DNA from: Straminergon stramineum
Lineage: Eukaryota; Streptophyta; Bryopsida; Hypnales; Calliergonaceae
NCBI GenBank assembly: GCA_963920665.1
Contig: OY987267.1
Location: 5,146,001-5,210,000, forward strand
Length of the DNA stretch: 64,000 nucleotides
Direction of reading: 5' to 3'
Part shown: piece by piece, positions 39,149 through 51,491 of the stretch
How the letters are laid out: the number at the start of each line of letters is the position of its first letter
How positions within the stretch are numbered: position 1 is the first letter of the stretch
The notes under the pieces: generated by a model
What the model saw: the letters and a program-made list of their open reading frames with translations, nothing else
The model's database searches: none
What the model was told of the DNA's origin: nothing
Translations under genes and position numbers: made by a program

Positions 39149-39464
39149 TTTTATGAGTATGCTTCACATCATGTGAGAAGATTTGAGGACTCAACATGCT
39201 CGTTTCAAGGCTGTTCCCCTACCTGTTCTTTGTAGTGTCTGGGAACATCTAGTTGCTAGTTGGAAAATAAATATTAAAAAAATATTCTTAGTTCTAAAGT
39301 GCCAAAAAAAGTTGAAATTTTTTTAAATAATAAAATTTTGATGTGGCACAATCTCGGCCATGTCAAACCACAGCAGTGGTGCAGTTCTTGCATTCCCCGC
39401 AACTTAGGAACCCGTAGGCATGTACAACCCTCAAATCTCCCCTAATGTGATAATTCTATTGTAA

Positions 39465-40060
39465 TTAACCTCTAAAGGACTAATCAACGTTACAGTTTGG
39501 CAACATAGTAATTTTGGGTAGTTCACTAAGAAATAAGAATGGAATTTTCTTTCTTTTCTTTGAAATTTTCACAAAGCATGTGGGTGACAACTCCGACAAT
39601 TAGCTTTTAAGGCATAACAATTTTCATAACTTTTGATTACACGGTTAAAGAGTTATTGTGTGATATTTAGTTTTTGTTGCTCCCTAGGCAGCTCAAAAGA
39701 AATTAATGACTCTTTTAAAAGATAAAATTTTGAACTAGAATTTCCTAGACTTGTATATACAAGGGAAGCTTTCAATCATTCCATTTTAATTGATAAGATG
39801 AAAGTTACAAGGAGTTTTTAGTTTGCAGGCAGTTATGGAATCTCTATTCTAAAATTAAATTTGAAGTCCTTTATTTAATTCAATTTTCCATATTTTTGAA
39901 AAAAATAATTGGATGCAAGTTGTTTATTACAACATTATAACCATTGGAAATTTGGAATTGGAATTTTTCAATTCCATAATTAAAATTCTTAATAATTTAG
40001 TATTTTAAATCATATTCTACTTCTTTAAACTTATTATTTTTTTCAAGCATGAATATGAAA
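39465..40060. mobile_element. Truncated subfamily A element, inverted (copy 4)
   Basis: Begins TTAACCTCTAAAGGACTAAT and follows the reverse strand of copies 1 and 2 (TTTGGCAACATAGTAATTTTGGG, TTTGAAATTTTCACA) to about 40060, after which similarity is lost. The far terminus is not found. Confidence 0.65.
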
Positions 40061-41136
40061 TATTTTTGGTTGAAATTTTTAATACACATTCCCAAATTAT
40101 TTCTTCAAGATATTATGGAGAGTAACAAAGTTGTAGGATCTACACATTTTTGTGTAAAAATTTTGAAAGATGAAAGTTAACTAAACCATTTGGAAAGATT
40201 GAGTTGAAAAATACTTCTTTTTTAAATTGAAGTAACATGATCTTGCAATATGCCTAAGGTTTTTTATTTTGAAAATTTTAGGAGGGTGTACTCTAACATA
40301 CACATTAATTAAAGGTTTCTACATTTGAATTTGTTAATGAAGATTTTAGGCTTGCATCGGGTTTGAGTACTTTGATAAATTTGGGGAATCCATTTGTAAG
40401 ATTGTATCCTACATATTTGTGTTTTTTAAATTCTAAATACCAGTAATTTATTAAAAAAATTATTGGTCTTTCACTCTATCAAATTTGGGTGGTTACATAT
40501 TCATCCTCACACATTTTCATCAAAGGTTGAAATCGATATTGAGTTTAAAATCTAGCTATAGCAAACTAAGGTCATTGCCATGTTTCTAATAAGGTAGGAG
40601 GCTTGAAATCCACTTAGGCATTAAGAACCGCCCCTGTAACTAGCTTTGAAATGGACTTGAGGTGGTCCTTAAATTGACCTATATAGTCACTATCTAAAAA
40701 ATGAGCTAAAAATATTTTCATTGAAGGAAGTATATGAAAAAATTGAAACAACCGTTAGATGAGCATTTTTTGAGCAATTTGTCACAAGGATGTTGTTTCA
40801 AATGTTGCAACAATTGTAAACTATAGTAAGAAGTTCTTAAAATGCTCAAGCTCTAAAATTGCCCACCTCCTCAAACTCATACTATATGTACATGTTGTTT
40901 TTTCATTGTAGTACCAACAATGTACAAATTGTGTCATTTTACAAGGTGGGCAATTTTAGAACCCTAAGCCATTTCAACTTCAAAGATTCCTAACCAATTC
41001 GACAAAGCTCCAAAAATTATAAAATTGAATTGGATTAGATGCCAATTCCATTTGTCTTTCAAGAAAAATTTACTGAAATATTTTTTTTTAAGAAGTTTCA
41101 CCTCCCCAAATTCAATTTCTGCTCTTGAATGGGCAT
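40061..41136. other. AT-rich intergenic between elements
   Basis: No gene. TAAGGTAGGAGG at about 40591-40602 resembles the termini of the element at 23897 and could pair with CCTCCTACCTCA near 42299-42310, outlining a composite of about 1.7 kb. Confidence 0.4.
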
Positions 41137-42296
41137 TTAACCCCTAAATGTCCAGATCCATCTCCAAAATTGATGATTTGAGAAAAATCATTACAAAGTG
41201 CTATTTGGAAGCATATTTTGGAATTGAAATGCAAATAGAAGTTGTAGATTTTGATTTTTAGATTCCATCTATATGGTTAGATTCACCAATGCTATCACCA
41301 ATCTTTTTCTTATAAAATTTGGAAGAGAAATTCCAAAATTCCTTCAAAATTTGATTGCAAGCAAAATATTATCATTTTTTGAGAAAAAATTGTTGGAATG
41401 GATTTGAAATGAGGTTCTCTTCACATGGTGATTATTTGAAATTTTTTTGTTCTTCCTATCTATGACCTCATTTTGGCTAGTCCAATTTTGAACTAAGGTC
41501 AATACAGTTTGACCACTTGACATACTACACATTTGTAATTTTAGAAAAATATGAAATCTAATAACATTAACCCCTAAAGGACCAAGTGTCCGTTCAATGT
41601 ATGCAAGAAATCTTGGGTAGGCTCCTATGAAGTCAATTTTAGTTAGATGTTCATGGAATTCGGACATAATGTATATCTATATACCGCCTTTGTGAAAATC
41701 TAATTTTTTTTCCGATCAGGTGTCCAGATCAAAAGTTATGCTGCCCTGAACTTTGCGGGCAGCTCGGGCAGCTTCGGGCAGCATGTGTAAAACTCTTCCT
41801 ATAATTCTGAAATTTTGCGGGTGTGTAGCTTACATGATCCAAGATGAAAATGTCAAAAAAAATAACCCTATTGAGTGTAAGAATCTCATTCTAGAAGGAA
41901 TTAAAGTTTGTAGGCCATGTCGGTCAAAGTTGGAAAAAAAAATTTCACCTAACTTCAAACATTATAATCTTTCAATCCATGCAGTCAAAGTTTCTCAAAA
42001 ATATTCCACATGTTCCCAAAGAAGTCTAGTCCAAATTTGTACAGTTGAATTTTGAAAAAAAAAATTTGTTTTTCATTTTTTTCTTGCTGCCCTAAAAAGT
42101 GGCAGTTTTTGACAATTTCTGCCCAAAATGTGCCTCGGTCCTTTAGGGGTTAAATTCAACCCTTACAGAGGACAACAACTTGATAACGTATCTTCACAAA
42201 TTAAAATAACTTTCATCCAAGTAGTTAGGAGGATGAAATTGGAGTTTCAATCTGTTCATCGTCCAGAAAATGGACATCAGCGCATTTAGGGGTTAA
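41137..42296. mobile_element. TTAA-flanked element, subfamily B copy 1, interrupted
   Basis: Left end TTAACCCCTAAATGTCCAGA, right end (reverse complement) TTAACCCCTAAATGCGCTGA. The two halves together match, inverted, the uninterrupted copy at 59493-60084. Between them sits another element (41567-42153). Without the insertion the length is about 577 bp against 592 bp for the intact copy. Confidence 0.85.
41567..42153. mobile_element. TTAA-flanked element C nested in B (587 bp)
   Basis: The ends are TTAACCCCTAAAGGACCAAG and, reverse complemented, TTAACCCCTAAAGGACCGAG, an almost perfect 20-bp inverted repeat including TTAA. The flanks (CTAATAACA before, ATTCAACCCTTA after) are contiguous, with a single CCAA in place of TTAA, in the related copy at 59493-60084. 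This shows a clean insertion duplicating TTAA. No transposase frame is present. Confidence 0.88.
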
Positions 42297-42490
42297 GGAC
42301 CTCCTACCTCAGCAGGTTCTAATCTCCATACGGAGCCTCAGTAGATTTTGCTGGAATTCCAAGGAAGAATGGAATGTGACTCAAACCACCTTTAACTTGA
42401 CTGAGGTATGGATTGTAAAAGCTGGATTTCATTCTACCAATTAGCAGCCCATTTCCTCAACATTTTCCACCAATCCACAAAGTCCAGCTA

Positions 42491-42616
42491 ATGGTATGTT
42501 CGCACTTAGTATTAGGGGTGATGTTTGCAATGTGAATCCAGTCCAAGTGTAGGTCTAAATTCGTTCCTAAGATCTTTAGTAACAACACTCTTTAACACCA
42601 AATGCAAACATACCAT
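42491..42616. mobile_element. Small MITE-like inverted repeat, 126 bp
   Basis: ATGGTATGTTCGCA at 42491-42504 is matched in inverse by TGCAAACATACCAT at 42603-42616 with one mismatch, with partial pairing beyond. The left flank is TA. The size is typical of a miniature inverted-repeat element; superfamily unclear. Confidence 0.5.
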
Positions 42617-42705
42617 AAGTACACTAGACGTTATCAAGGGTGGTAGCTGGTGAAAATTGTTGCCCCCAGGGAGAACCACCGGTTAGTTCATTGTTAGCCA
42701 ATGCC

Positions 42706-42934
42706 TTAACCCATAAACGTTGACACAGACGTTTAGTTTCCGATGGATGATAAAGAATCTCTCTATTTAGGATAGAATTGCAACTATTCATCCTTGGACT
42801 TTTGTACGGGAGGGAAAGATCTTCTACAATAACTTGACCTCCAATGTATATTTTTTATTTTTTTAAAGTAAATGATGTCACACATTCCAAAAGGCATGAT
42901 TTCCACGGTCACCAATCTGTCTTGTAAGGGTTAA
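42706..42934. mobile_element. Possible decayed TTAA element, 229 bp
   Basis: Ends TTAACCCATAAACG and (reverse complement) TTAACCCTTACAAG resemble the family terminus with several changes. This is a weak call based on ends only. Confidence 0.35.
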
Positions 42935-43664
42935 GGAAAACAACAGATTGGAGTGTGAAAGTGGAGGAACCAAAATTGGACCAAAAAACATTGGTAGGAC
43001 TAGCAATAAACCGGTATGCAAAAATGGAAGTTGGATATGTAATTGTTGCTTTCATGAAAGGGTCAAGTTCTAGCCACTTGCCATTTTGAATCGAGGGCTA
43101 ATATCTAGGTTGTTGGAGGCAAGTATGTTCTTGCCTTCTTGGACAAGTGGTTGGTATTTCATTAGGTTTGGGTGTAGAGGGCCTTCGAGTGCTTGGACAA
43201 GGCAAGGACAAGTATCACTTTCGAATTGGTCATAGTGGCCAACCACTCTTCCATTGTCTATGTCTACCCAATTTTATGAAATTTAGAGTTTAGTATCAAA
43301 AGTGGCATGTCTTTAAAAGAGGAGGATTGTAGCATTTGCAAATTTAAAGTTAAAGAAACGTAACTGGTGAGAATTTAATGCTAGAGGTTTTGATAAGGGG
43401 AAAATGCAACCAATGTCCTTGAAAAACATCTCTAACTCCTTCCACAAACATAAAGCAAATTATTGGGGCAACTCCCCAAACTTCTCGAATATTGGGTTAG
43501 ATCTCTCACAATAAGATTTAAGTATAGTGGCATTGGGAATGTGGCCTAGTTGTCAAATTGGGGGAGAAAATATACTCTTAACTCTATAACAATTGATGCA
43601 TGTAAATGCTACAATAAAAAAACACCATAACATTTGGAGTGATAAGCTCATTGGGGCACTCTAA

Positions 43665-43760
43665 TTAACCTCTAAAGTTCCTTGACTACATTTTACAAAA
43701 ATATCCAAAATTGTCACTTTCTAGTGCATTGAGCATAATTGAAAAATATAAACATCAGTT
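43665..43760. mobile_element. Decayed subfamily A left end
   Basis: TTAACCTCTAAAGTTCCTTG followed by ACTACATTTTAC..AAATTGTCACTTTCTAG parallels the first ~90 bp of the copy at 5576. The rest is too diverged to trace. Confidence 0.45.
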
Positions 43761-44589
43761 TTCAAACTTTCAACCAAACAAATTTTTACTAAGTTTTTGT
43801 AGAAATGTGTGGGAAAATTGAAGAACATTTGACAATGCATATACTATATTAAAATGTTTGAAGTTAGAGGAAAAGAAATTTTGGACTTTATGTAATATGG
43901 TCAATATAGTTAGACTCAATTTGTGGAGAGGGAGGAACTATCCAACTTTGGGAATTCACACCATTGTATAGGCGGTTATGTTAGTTACTTGTATGCCAAT
44001 TTTCATAGATAATGGAGATGTCTAACACACCGAAAATCACCTTGCAGTGAGAGGATGTCATCAAAAATGAAACTGTATGAACAAAATATGAGCTTTTCTT
44101 TAAAATTCGTTTTTTGGAAGAATCAAAATCCCAAATGTGAATGTAAAGCTCTTCTTCTCCAAATCAAGTAAACAATACAAAAAAAGAATAATCTCATAAA
44201 TTTACACCGAAATTTCATTTTTGAATTTGAAGTAGTGGTTCTCAAATGGTTCTAGAACTGCCGGTTTTTGTGCATTCGGTGAATATTGGAAAAAAACAGT
44301 TTTTATTTTTCATTTTTGATCAATTATTATTGCCCTATTCTACCATGAAAGTGTGGGGAAGAAATTTAGAGCACTTGGCTTCCAACAAGTTGTGAGATAT
44401 AAGCACTCAAAGTTACTGAAAAAAATTCACTAGTAGCCTGACTACTTGCCCTCTCTATTAGCACATTGTGCAAGTTGCCCCAAAACTTTCAAGCCTCATA
44501 ACTTTTGATCTAGGCATCTGTTTGGAAAAAATATTTACATATTCACAAATATAATACAAGCCTACACCTTTAGTAAAATTTTCACTTCC

Positions 44590-45862
44590 CACTATAAGAA
44601 AACGATGATTTTTTTAACGTCACAAAAAATGTCCCCTGGAGTTCAATTTGACATGAAGATAATCGGGGTAGATGTCACCTAAAATTCGTTATAACAAAAT
44701 TGCAAAAAAACGTCCTAAAATCAAGGAAAACGTGTTCAATTTCAACTTGTTTTTTTCTAACTTCACAAACAACAGGGTCTTTCAAGGGCTCCATAGTGCG
44801 ACATGCAAATGCCATGTAAGTGCCACATAGGCAAAAATATCCACGTGGGATTTTTTCATCCAACCCGTCGATGACATGGCTCTTGACGTGGCACTTGACA
44901 TAGTGGCGGGGAAAGTGACGTGGAACCTATTATGATGACGTGGCATGCCTAGTCAATACATGTTTTTGTCATTTGAAAATTTTAATGCTACTTTATGACA
45001 CGTCAAATTAGATATCTAGGCATTTTTTGAGACGTAAATTACTGCATACCATATCCATAAGGCAAGATAAAAAAAATAATTATTTAAAAGAAATAAAACA
45101 TAAAATAAAATAAACAAAAAAAATTGTTGAATTGAACAAGAATTGAAGAAAATTTACCATCTACCATCAAGAGAATTTTTGATGGAAAAATGAAAGAATT
45201 CCTTCATGAAAAGTTAGTGAAAATGAAGATAACAGAGGTCATTGATATTCATTGTCCATTCATGGTGAGACAAAAGATATGGGATAACTAGAATATAGAA
45301 ACTTGACCATTGTACCTCTCGACACTATTTTAGACATCTAAATGTTGTTTTAGACATCTGGATGCCATTTTTGACATTTTACATTGAACACAATTCTTGT
45401 TTTACATATCCCATATTGTTTGTTTCACTTCCAACCACTCACTTGTATAAAGACCATCTTTTTTTTCATCCATGGTGCACATCCATCCATTTCTTTTTTT
45501 TTTGGCAAGACATGCCATGTGGTTGCCCTTTCCTAAATTTTTCACATATGGTCAACTTTTTACCATAGATCATAGTAATTTTTACTGACTTACCCATAAT
45601 AAAAATGGGTCTACTTGCTAATGTAGTAGTCTATGTTTTTTTGGATGTCACAAAAAACCATCAACATGTTTTTTCTAACATCATTAAGAACATGTCCATC
45701 TACAATAACATTTGCTCATTTTCCAACTTAGCTGCAAATGTTTTCCACAACATCACATCAAATTCACACTCCCATTCTTGTTGACTGTCTAATGCAGTAA
45801 TGTCTCAAAAAACAGGATATGTTTTTTGTAAACAACATAAAAAACGTGGGTTTCTTGTAGTG
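44590..45862. mobile_element. CACTA-like non-autonomous element, 1273 bp
   Basis: Begins CACTATAAGAAAACGATG and ends with the complement of CACTACAAGAAACCCACG, the characteristic CACTA (En/Spm) terminus. Subterminal copies of GACGTGGCA-type words (44880-44960) look like transposase-binding repeats. The interior has no transposase frame. The flanking trinucleotides (TCC and TTC) are not identical, so the 3-bp target duplication is imperfect. Confidence 0.75.
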
Positions 45863-46841
45863 TTCATTTCTTCAAAAATGACTTTATTTGAACCTACCAT
45901 AAGTCCGTAACCTTCAAAAAGCTCCATGGCATTGGGATTGCATGAGAATGTAATGTTAAGTACACATGACAAAAAATACCAATTGTATTACACACTATGG
46001 AGGAAAACTTGAATGCCTCAATATACAATTTTTAAGAATATTGGACCCTATTTTAGATACCAAGAAGATTGGAAGCTTGAGTTCCTGCAATTAAGGGAGG
46101 CAACCCATTTCCAACCACTTAAGTGGTTACACCTATATGTAGTGCGAGTTTCTTGGGGGGGAAATTTTCCAGTGCACAGAAATAGAATTGAGGAGGTTTC
46201 CATAATTTTTTAGATTTTTATTTTTCAAAACATAATTACTACAAATTTTTGAGTGAAAGATTCCGTTCCTCCCACTCTGATCATGTAGAACTTTGTGTTA
46301 CCCACAAAGGTTGGTTACAAAATCCACCAAGGATTGAGATTGTTGTAAAACATTCACAATGGGCCACAACTGCATGGGGAATTGTGTTGTAATTAATCAC
46401 TACCATCTCCTCCTCTGCGGAAAGAGATCATTCTTTATTGCCCAAAAGGGGCGATGATCAGGAATGGGTTGCCTCCCTTATAATGTAACCAAGGCTGACC
46501 ATGAGCAATTGTCATAACAATATTAACCAATGTTGGAGTTCCCTTTTGCTCCCTCCAAAAAGCAAGAGCCAACCAACGGCCCAATGTTGCAATCAAGAGA
46601 AAAGGGATTTGAGAATTACTAGCTGATTGTTGACCTTGTTAGTGTGGAAGCTCAACTATAGTATTGTATTTGTGAGCCCAACCACCAGTTCTAAACCATA
46701 TTAGTCAATAATAGTTGCCAAATTAAACTACATTCATTCCATGCCAACTAATGATAGTTGTCAACCTAAACTAAATTCACCAACTAAAGGATCCTTGGAA
46801 GGATTATTCTCATTTCCAAGGGGGGGAATGTTTTAGGTTGA

Positions 46842-47385
46842 TTAACCCCTAAGTGCCCCAGTGATCATTTTTTGGTCGATGCCTGGCTTAGGGCAGCATT
46901 TTGGGGCAGAATTTTTTTTTTCATTTTTTCATTCATTCATTTATTTATAAATATTGGTTTGTCTTTCCATATTTATATTCAAAACTAAGATTGCTATAGT
47001 CAAACAAGAATTATAAGGGAAATAGCACAGAGTGTTAAGGATTTGCCTAATGTTGAAAAATTTACTATTTGGAGAAAGTGTTGGTATTCTCATTACTAGA
47101 TCTTATGCATTTTTTCACAAATCAATAAAAAAAAAAATTTTGACCAATAAAAAAATTCAAATACTAAAGAAAGAAATTGTATTTTTGATGAATTTTTGAA
47201 GTTATATCTTCAAAATGCATTTGAAGAGAATCTAAAAATCATTTTCTATTTATTTTTAATTGGATAGTTTCTACTTTTTGTGCTTCACATTATCTTCATT
47301 CATTCAAACTTCAAAAAAGTTACAAAACTTATATTTTATAACACATTTGTGTTTTGTCTGAACCCCTTGAACTTTTAGGGGTTAA
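46842..47385. mobile_element. TTAA-flanked element E, 544 bp
   Basis: Ends TTAACCCCTAAGTGCCCCAG and (reverse complement) TTAACCCCTAAAAGTTCAAG, both carrying TTAA. AT-rich, non-coding interior. Confidence 0.75.
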
Positions 47386-48491
47386 CAATGTTATGATACC
47401 CAATGGGGTTTGGGGGAACAATGAGCCTCACATTGGCTTGCTTGCATTGGTCAAATTGTGGAGGGACTAAACAAAAGAGGTTAGAATTTGTATGTTAGAG
47501 CTATAAATCATCCCCCAAAACAACCCTAGCCATAAGGTAACAACACTTAATTTCAACCCCTTTCTAAAACCGACCTCTACAAATTTTTGCCTTAAATGTA
47601 CTCCCATTATTTATAAGAGTCTAAGATCAACTTTACAAACATCTATTTTCAACACTTTGAAAATTCATAGTTTACTCATATGGTGCCCAAAAATGCATTC
47701 TAAGAGAATCTAGTCACCTTATGACTACCAATAAGACCCTCCAAAACTTTTTCAATACAATAATGGGAACCATGCTGACATGCTGAATTGCTTATTTGGG
47801 CACTTTTAAGTGTAGTTACCTTACCTCTACATTGATGACTGCTAATAGATGGCATCTCACTGTAAAACCCTCAAATCTGCAGTACATGAAGGTTTTACAG
47901 AACATGAAGAATTACACTGAAGATTTTAGGATATCGGGTGGGGCAACATGATGGCAGTCATCAGAGAAAGTCATCATGAAGAAATCCAGTGTCACACAAC
48001 TAAATAAAATACAATTGAATAACAAAACTGTATCCAGCCATTTCAATGCTCCAAGCCCAGCCCCACGAGTTGTGTGCACGGTGCTGAAAGGTCAGAACTC
48101 GTGGAACTTGAGCTACAAAGTTCAAAGCACTCTGATGTAAGTTATGGCATTCAAAAATAATAAGCATGTTCTGTGTGGTGTGAAGCATACAGATAGAACT
48201 TGTCAACAGTAAAGCACATCTTATAGAAACTTGTAAACATTTAGATTCTAGTTTATCAGATGACGCGTACTACAAAAGGGGAAAATAAAAAGGCAGTCAT
48301 TTTATTCAGCTCATATTCAAAAAATTCGGGTCATCAGCAAAGTTGGATTGCTACAAAACAGACATCTGTTTGAACCCGTCTCTAGCTTTACTCTGAAGAA
48401 AGCAAAGAGACAACTGCGACAAGAAAACAACTAGCAAAAAAGCTTCACAACCGAGGATGTTAAAAAGGAACCAGCCTCATTTACTGAAGCA
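47386..48491. other. Intergenic and probable 3' UTR of PTST1-like gene
   Basis: No gene is seen. The part nearest 48491 is probably transcribed as the 3' UTR of the minus-strand gene that stops at 48492. Confidence 0.5.
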
Positions 48492-51491
48492 TTAAAACCG
48501 ATCCACAATTAGCAGATTGTTCATGGTTAGGCCTTCGCCCACGGTGGGAAGATCAGAGGACATGTGCCATTCTCCATCCACCAAGAACTTGATCTCATAC
48601 CTAGAGAGCACGAAATGATATCAGCTTAATGAGGAGCTCAACAAAAATGTTCATTCTCAAAAGAAAATTAGGCATCGTAATACTTCAGAAGCCTTGCAGG
48701 TTACATTCAATGCTGTCGAACCTCTAAGATCGATAAATTAAGATCCATCTTCTTGCTGGATGAAATAACTTTCAAGGAAGAGAAGTTCTAGTTGCAGTTC
48801 AAGAGACTTAGAAAGGGAGGAGGTATACAAACAAGGCTATCACAACGCTTAGTTGATTCAAGTGAAGGGGCTTACCGGCCAGGCCGAAGCTTAATGGTGG
48901 TGGTAAATTTAGTGAATGTGCCCGTGCTCTCTGGTGACATTTGTTCTCCACGTGTCCATCCATCGAAGGAGCCCATCACTTGCACATCCTGCTCCCATTG
49001 GATTCTCAGGACCAGCGAGATCAAGTTGCAAGAACGTAACAATTCCAGACCATCTCCACAGAAATCCTCTTCAGGGAAAATTGATGCAAGCTGCCTATGA
49101 CCGTGAAGGCAGTATCACAAGTGGTATCACACAAGCACTCAACTCTTGGAGATATGAGACTCTATTATACTATAGTTCGACATAAGAACCCTACCTCAGC
49201 CATTCCATAATAGACAAGGTCGACGCCACGGGTCCGCACTTGATCAGCATCCTTGATTCGTTCGTGTAGAATTTTCTGGATCTCTACGATACAATGAAGC
49301 CGCAAGTCAACACGTGCAACCACCGCTGGAAACACGGCATCAAATGTTTTCTTTGGAGAATGAAAATGACAATCGAACCAGAATAAGATGATGTTTCATT
49401 CTCTTCCATGTCGTACATAATTCCAGAGTCATATAGAAATCAGGATTTAGGAAAAATGGTTCAAACTAAGTTTAAATCAACAGCTCCGTAAACGTCGTTA
49501 AGTCTTATCCACAACCAAACCAAAAGATTGACATCTGCAATAATGGAACTGAAGACGCATACTCAAACAAAAACTTGAAGTTTATTCAGAGCATTTTTGG
49601 CCTAAAATCGTGTAATTGGCACGGCTAATACAGTAGATCTACGATTCAGAGCAGAATGCTCACCTTCGAGCCTAGATGCAAGATGAGAGTGTATGTAGCG
49701 GCCATTAATTTTTCGAGTCCCCGGTTTAATGCCCTGTCTGTTTATTTCTTGTGCAACATGTACGAGGGTCTGCAATCGATTATGCAGAAGGCCCAATAAG
49801 GAAAAGCAGCAGTTACATAACCTATGAATTCGACTACGGTTAGGAACATAGCTAAGGTTTGTATTTGCAAGGGCAGTAATAGAGAACGCGAAGAATTGGA
49901 CCTGAAGTTCCATTTCCATTGCAGAAAGCTCACTCGCAGTATCCAGTAAAGTATATTCTTTGGCTTGCAACTGAGGACACAAAAGGATTCCCACACCCAA
50001 AGCTATTAGTACTGATTGGGTGAGGAAAACAAATAGAAACTCCAAATAAACTTCACAAGATCGGCCAAAAGCGCCTAAAGACGAGGACTATCCCCAAACA
50101 AAGCACCGACCGACCTCATGTTGTAAATGGCGGATGTATTGATTCGCCTCACTTAATTTTCTCAGCAACTTTGGCCTTCCTTCATCTTCGAGCATTAAAC
50201 CCAACTGCAGCCTCACAATAGAATAACACCTGATCCTGAGATGTTAAATTCAATATAAACATAAAAGCGCACAATCATTCGACTCTAAGAGCAACTCTAG
50301 ACTACAAGAGCGGAAGCAACAAATCAACAATTGTAAAATTTAAACCAACATCACAAGCAACTATTGATGAAATCACAAGCTTAACTAATCCATTGCATAC
50401 GTGGCACCTCATGGTGCATTGAGATAACAAGTATCCAATCCAACTCCAAGAAATAGCTTAAAAATTTGTTGTCTCAAATTGATTTTTAGCATGCCACATA
50501 AGAGCCGTGTAACAACTCGTCATGCTCATTCTTGAATCAAACAAGGTAAAACAAATAAACATTTAATTTTGCTCCAATCAAGGTGTAGGATCAAGTTGCT
50601 TCGACCTGTACAATGTACAGTGGCCCCAAGTCACCTTTTCTCCGCAGCACGGATACAAATAGCCATTCAGACAGAAAGAAAAGAGTTGCCTACAATTTCC
50701 AGAACTCAATTCAAATTAAGTTTCTCGCTTCTCTTGAAATAGATCAAGAAACAAGAGATTGAATAATAAGGAACTCAAACCTAAACAATAACCATATAAA
50801 CGACTGCATTGCAATCCGAGAGAGCAAATGAACATGGGAAACGAACCTCAGCAGGAGCGCCAGCTTGTTTGGAACTTAAGGAGATAATCTGCGAAGCTGC
50901 TGCTTTACGGGCGTCACCGCCAGACATTCGCACACTTGTAACCACAGAATCTTCACTTGGACCGTTTGAATTTTGTACTAAAAGGCGTGTAGCAGACACC
51001 TTTCTAGGTCTAGAACCGACAACATTATGTTGCCCTCTGGACGCTGACATTAATTCGCATTTCTGTTGGGAACTCGTTTGCTCGAAGTCAATAAACCCTA
51101 AACCTATCCTGCAACACCATCAAAGAAAATTTCAGACGTCTCTTCCACTAAATTCACATCAACGCTTCACGTTGTTCAAAACTTTTCATAAGAATTTCAT
51201 CCTACTCACCTCCCTGCTATTCTCATTGCACGATACATCATAAGTCAAGATTCAAACCCTTTAGCAAAACACGTCCAATTCCCCCGAACTGGGTCCAAAC
51301 CCAAAAATCAAATGTCCCGATTAATGCCTACAACGCACCCTCTTTCCTGCGATTGATCGACATACGTCCAATTCAATGCGAATTGATTCCGCAACCACTG
51401 AGCAATGCATCAAAGTACTAAAAAATTGAAATGAGCAAGGGTTCACATACACAGCATGAGAAATGGAAAGCGATGTGGAGAAGGCGGCCAT
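48492..51491 (-). CDS. PTST1: PTST1-like protein targeting to starch, CBM48, 292 aa, 8 exons
   Basis: Exons in order are 51491-51451, 51108-50847, 50204-50115, 49970-49902, 49769-49664, 49283-49195, 48988-48876 and 48600-48492, totalling 879 nt in frame. The N-terminal ~90 residues are Ser/Arg-rich, consistent with a plastid transit peptide. A coiled-coil region covers about 102-200 (KLLRKLSEANQYIRHLQHE, then LDTASELSAMEMELQ) and includes the conserved KPGTRKINGRYIHSHLASRL. The C-terminus (about 213-292) is a CBM48 glycogen/starch-binding domain with VMGSFDGW, LRPGRYEIKFLVDGEW and EGLTMNNLLIV. Length and order match PTST1, which carries granule-bound starch synthase to starch granules; the longer PTST2/3 type is less likely. 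Exon 1 is only 41 nt. Confidence 0.88.
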
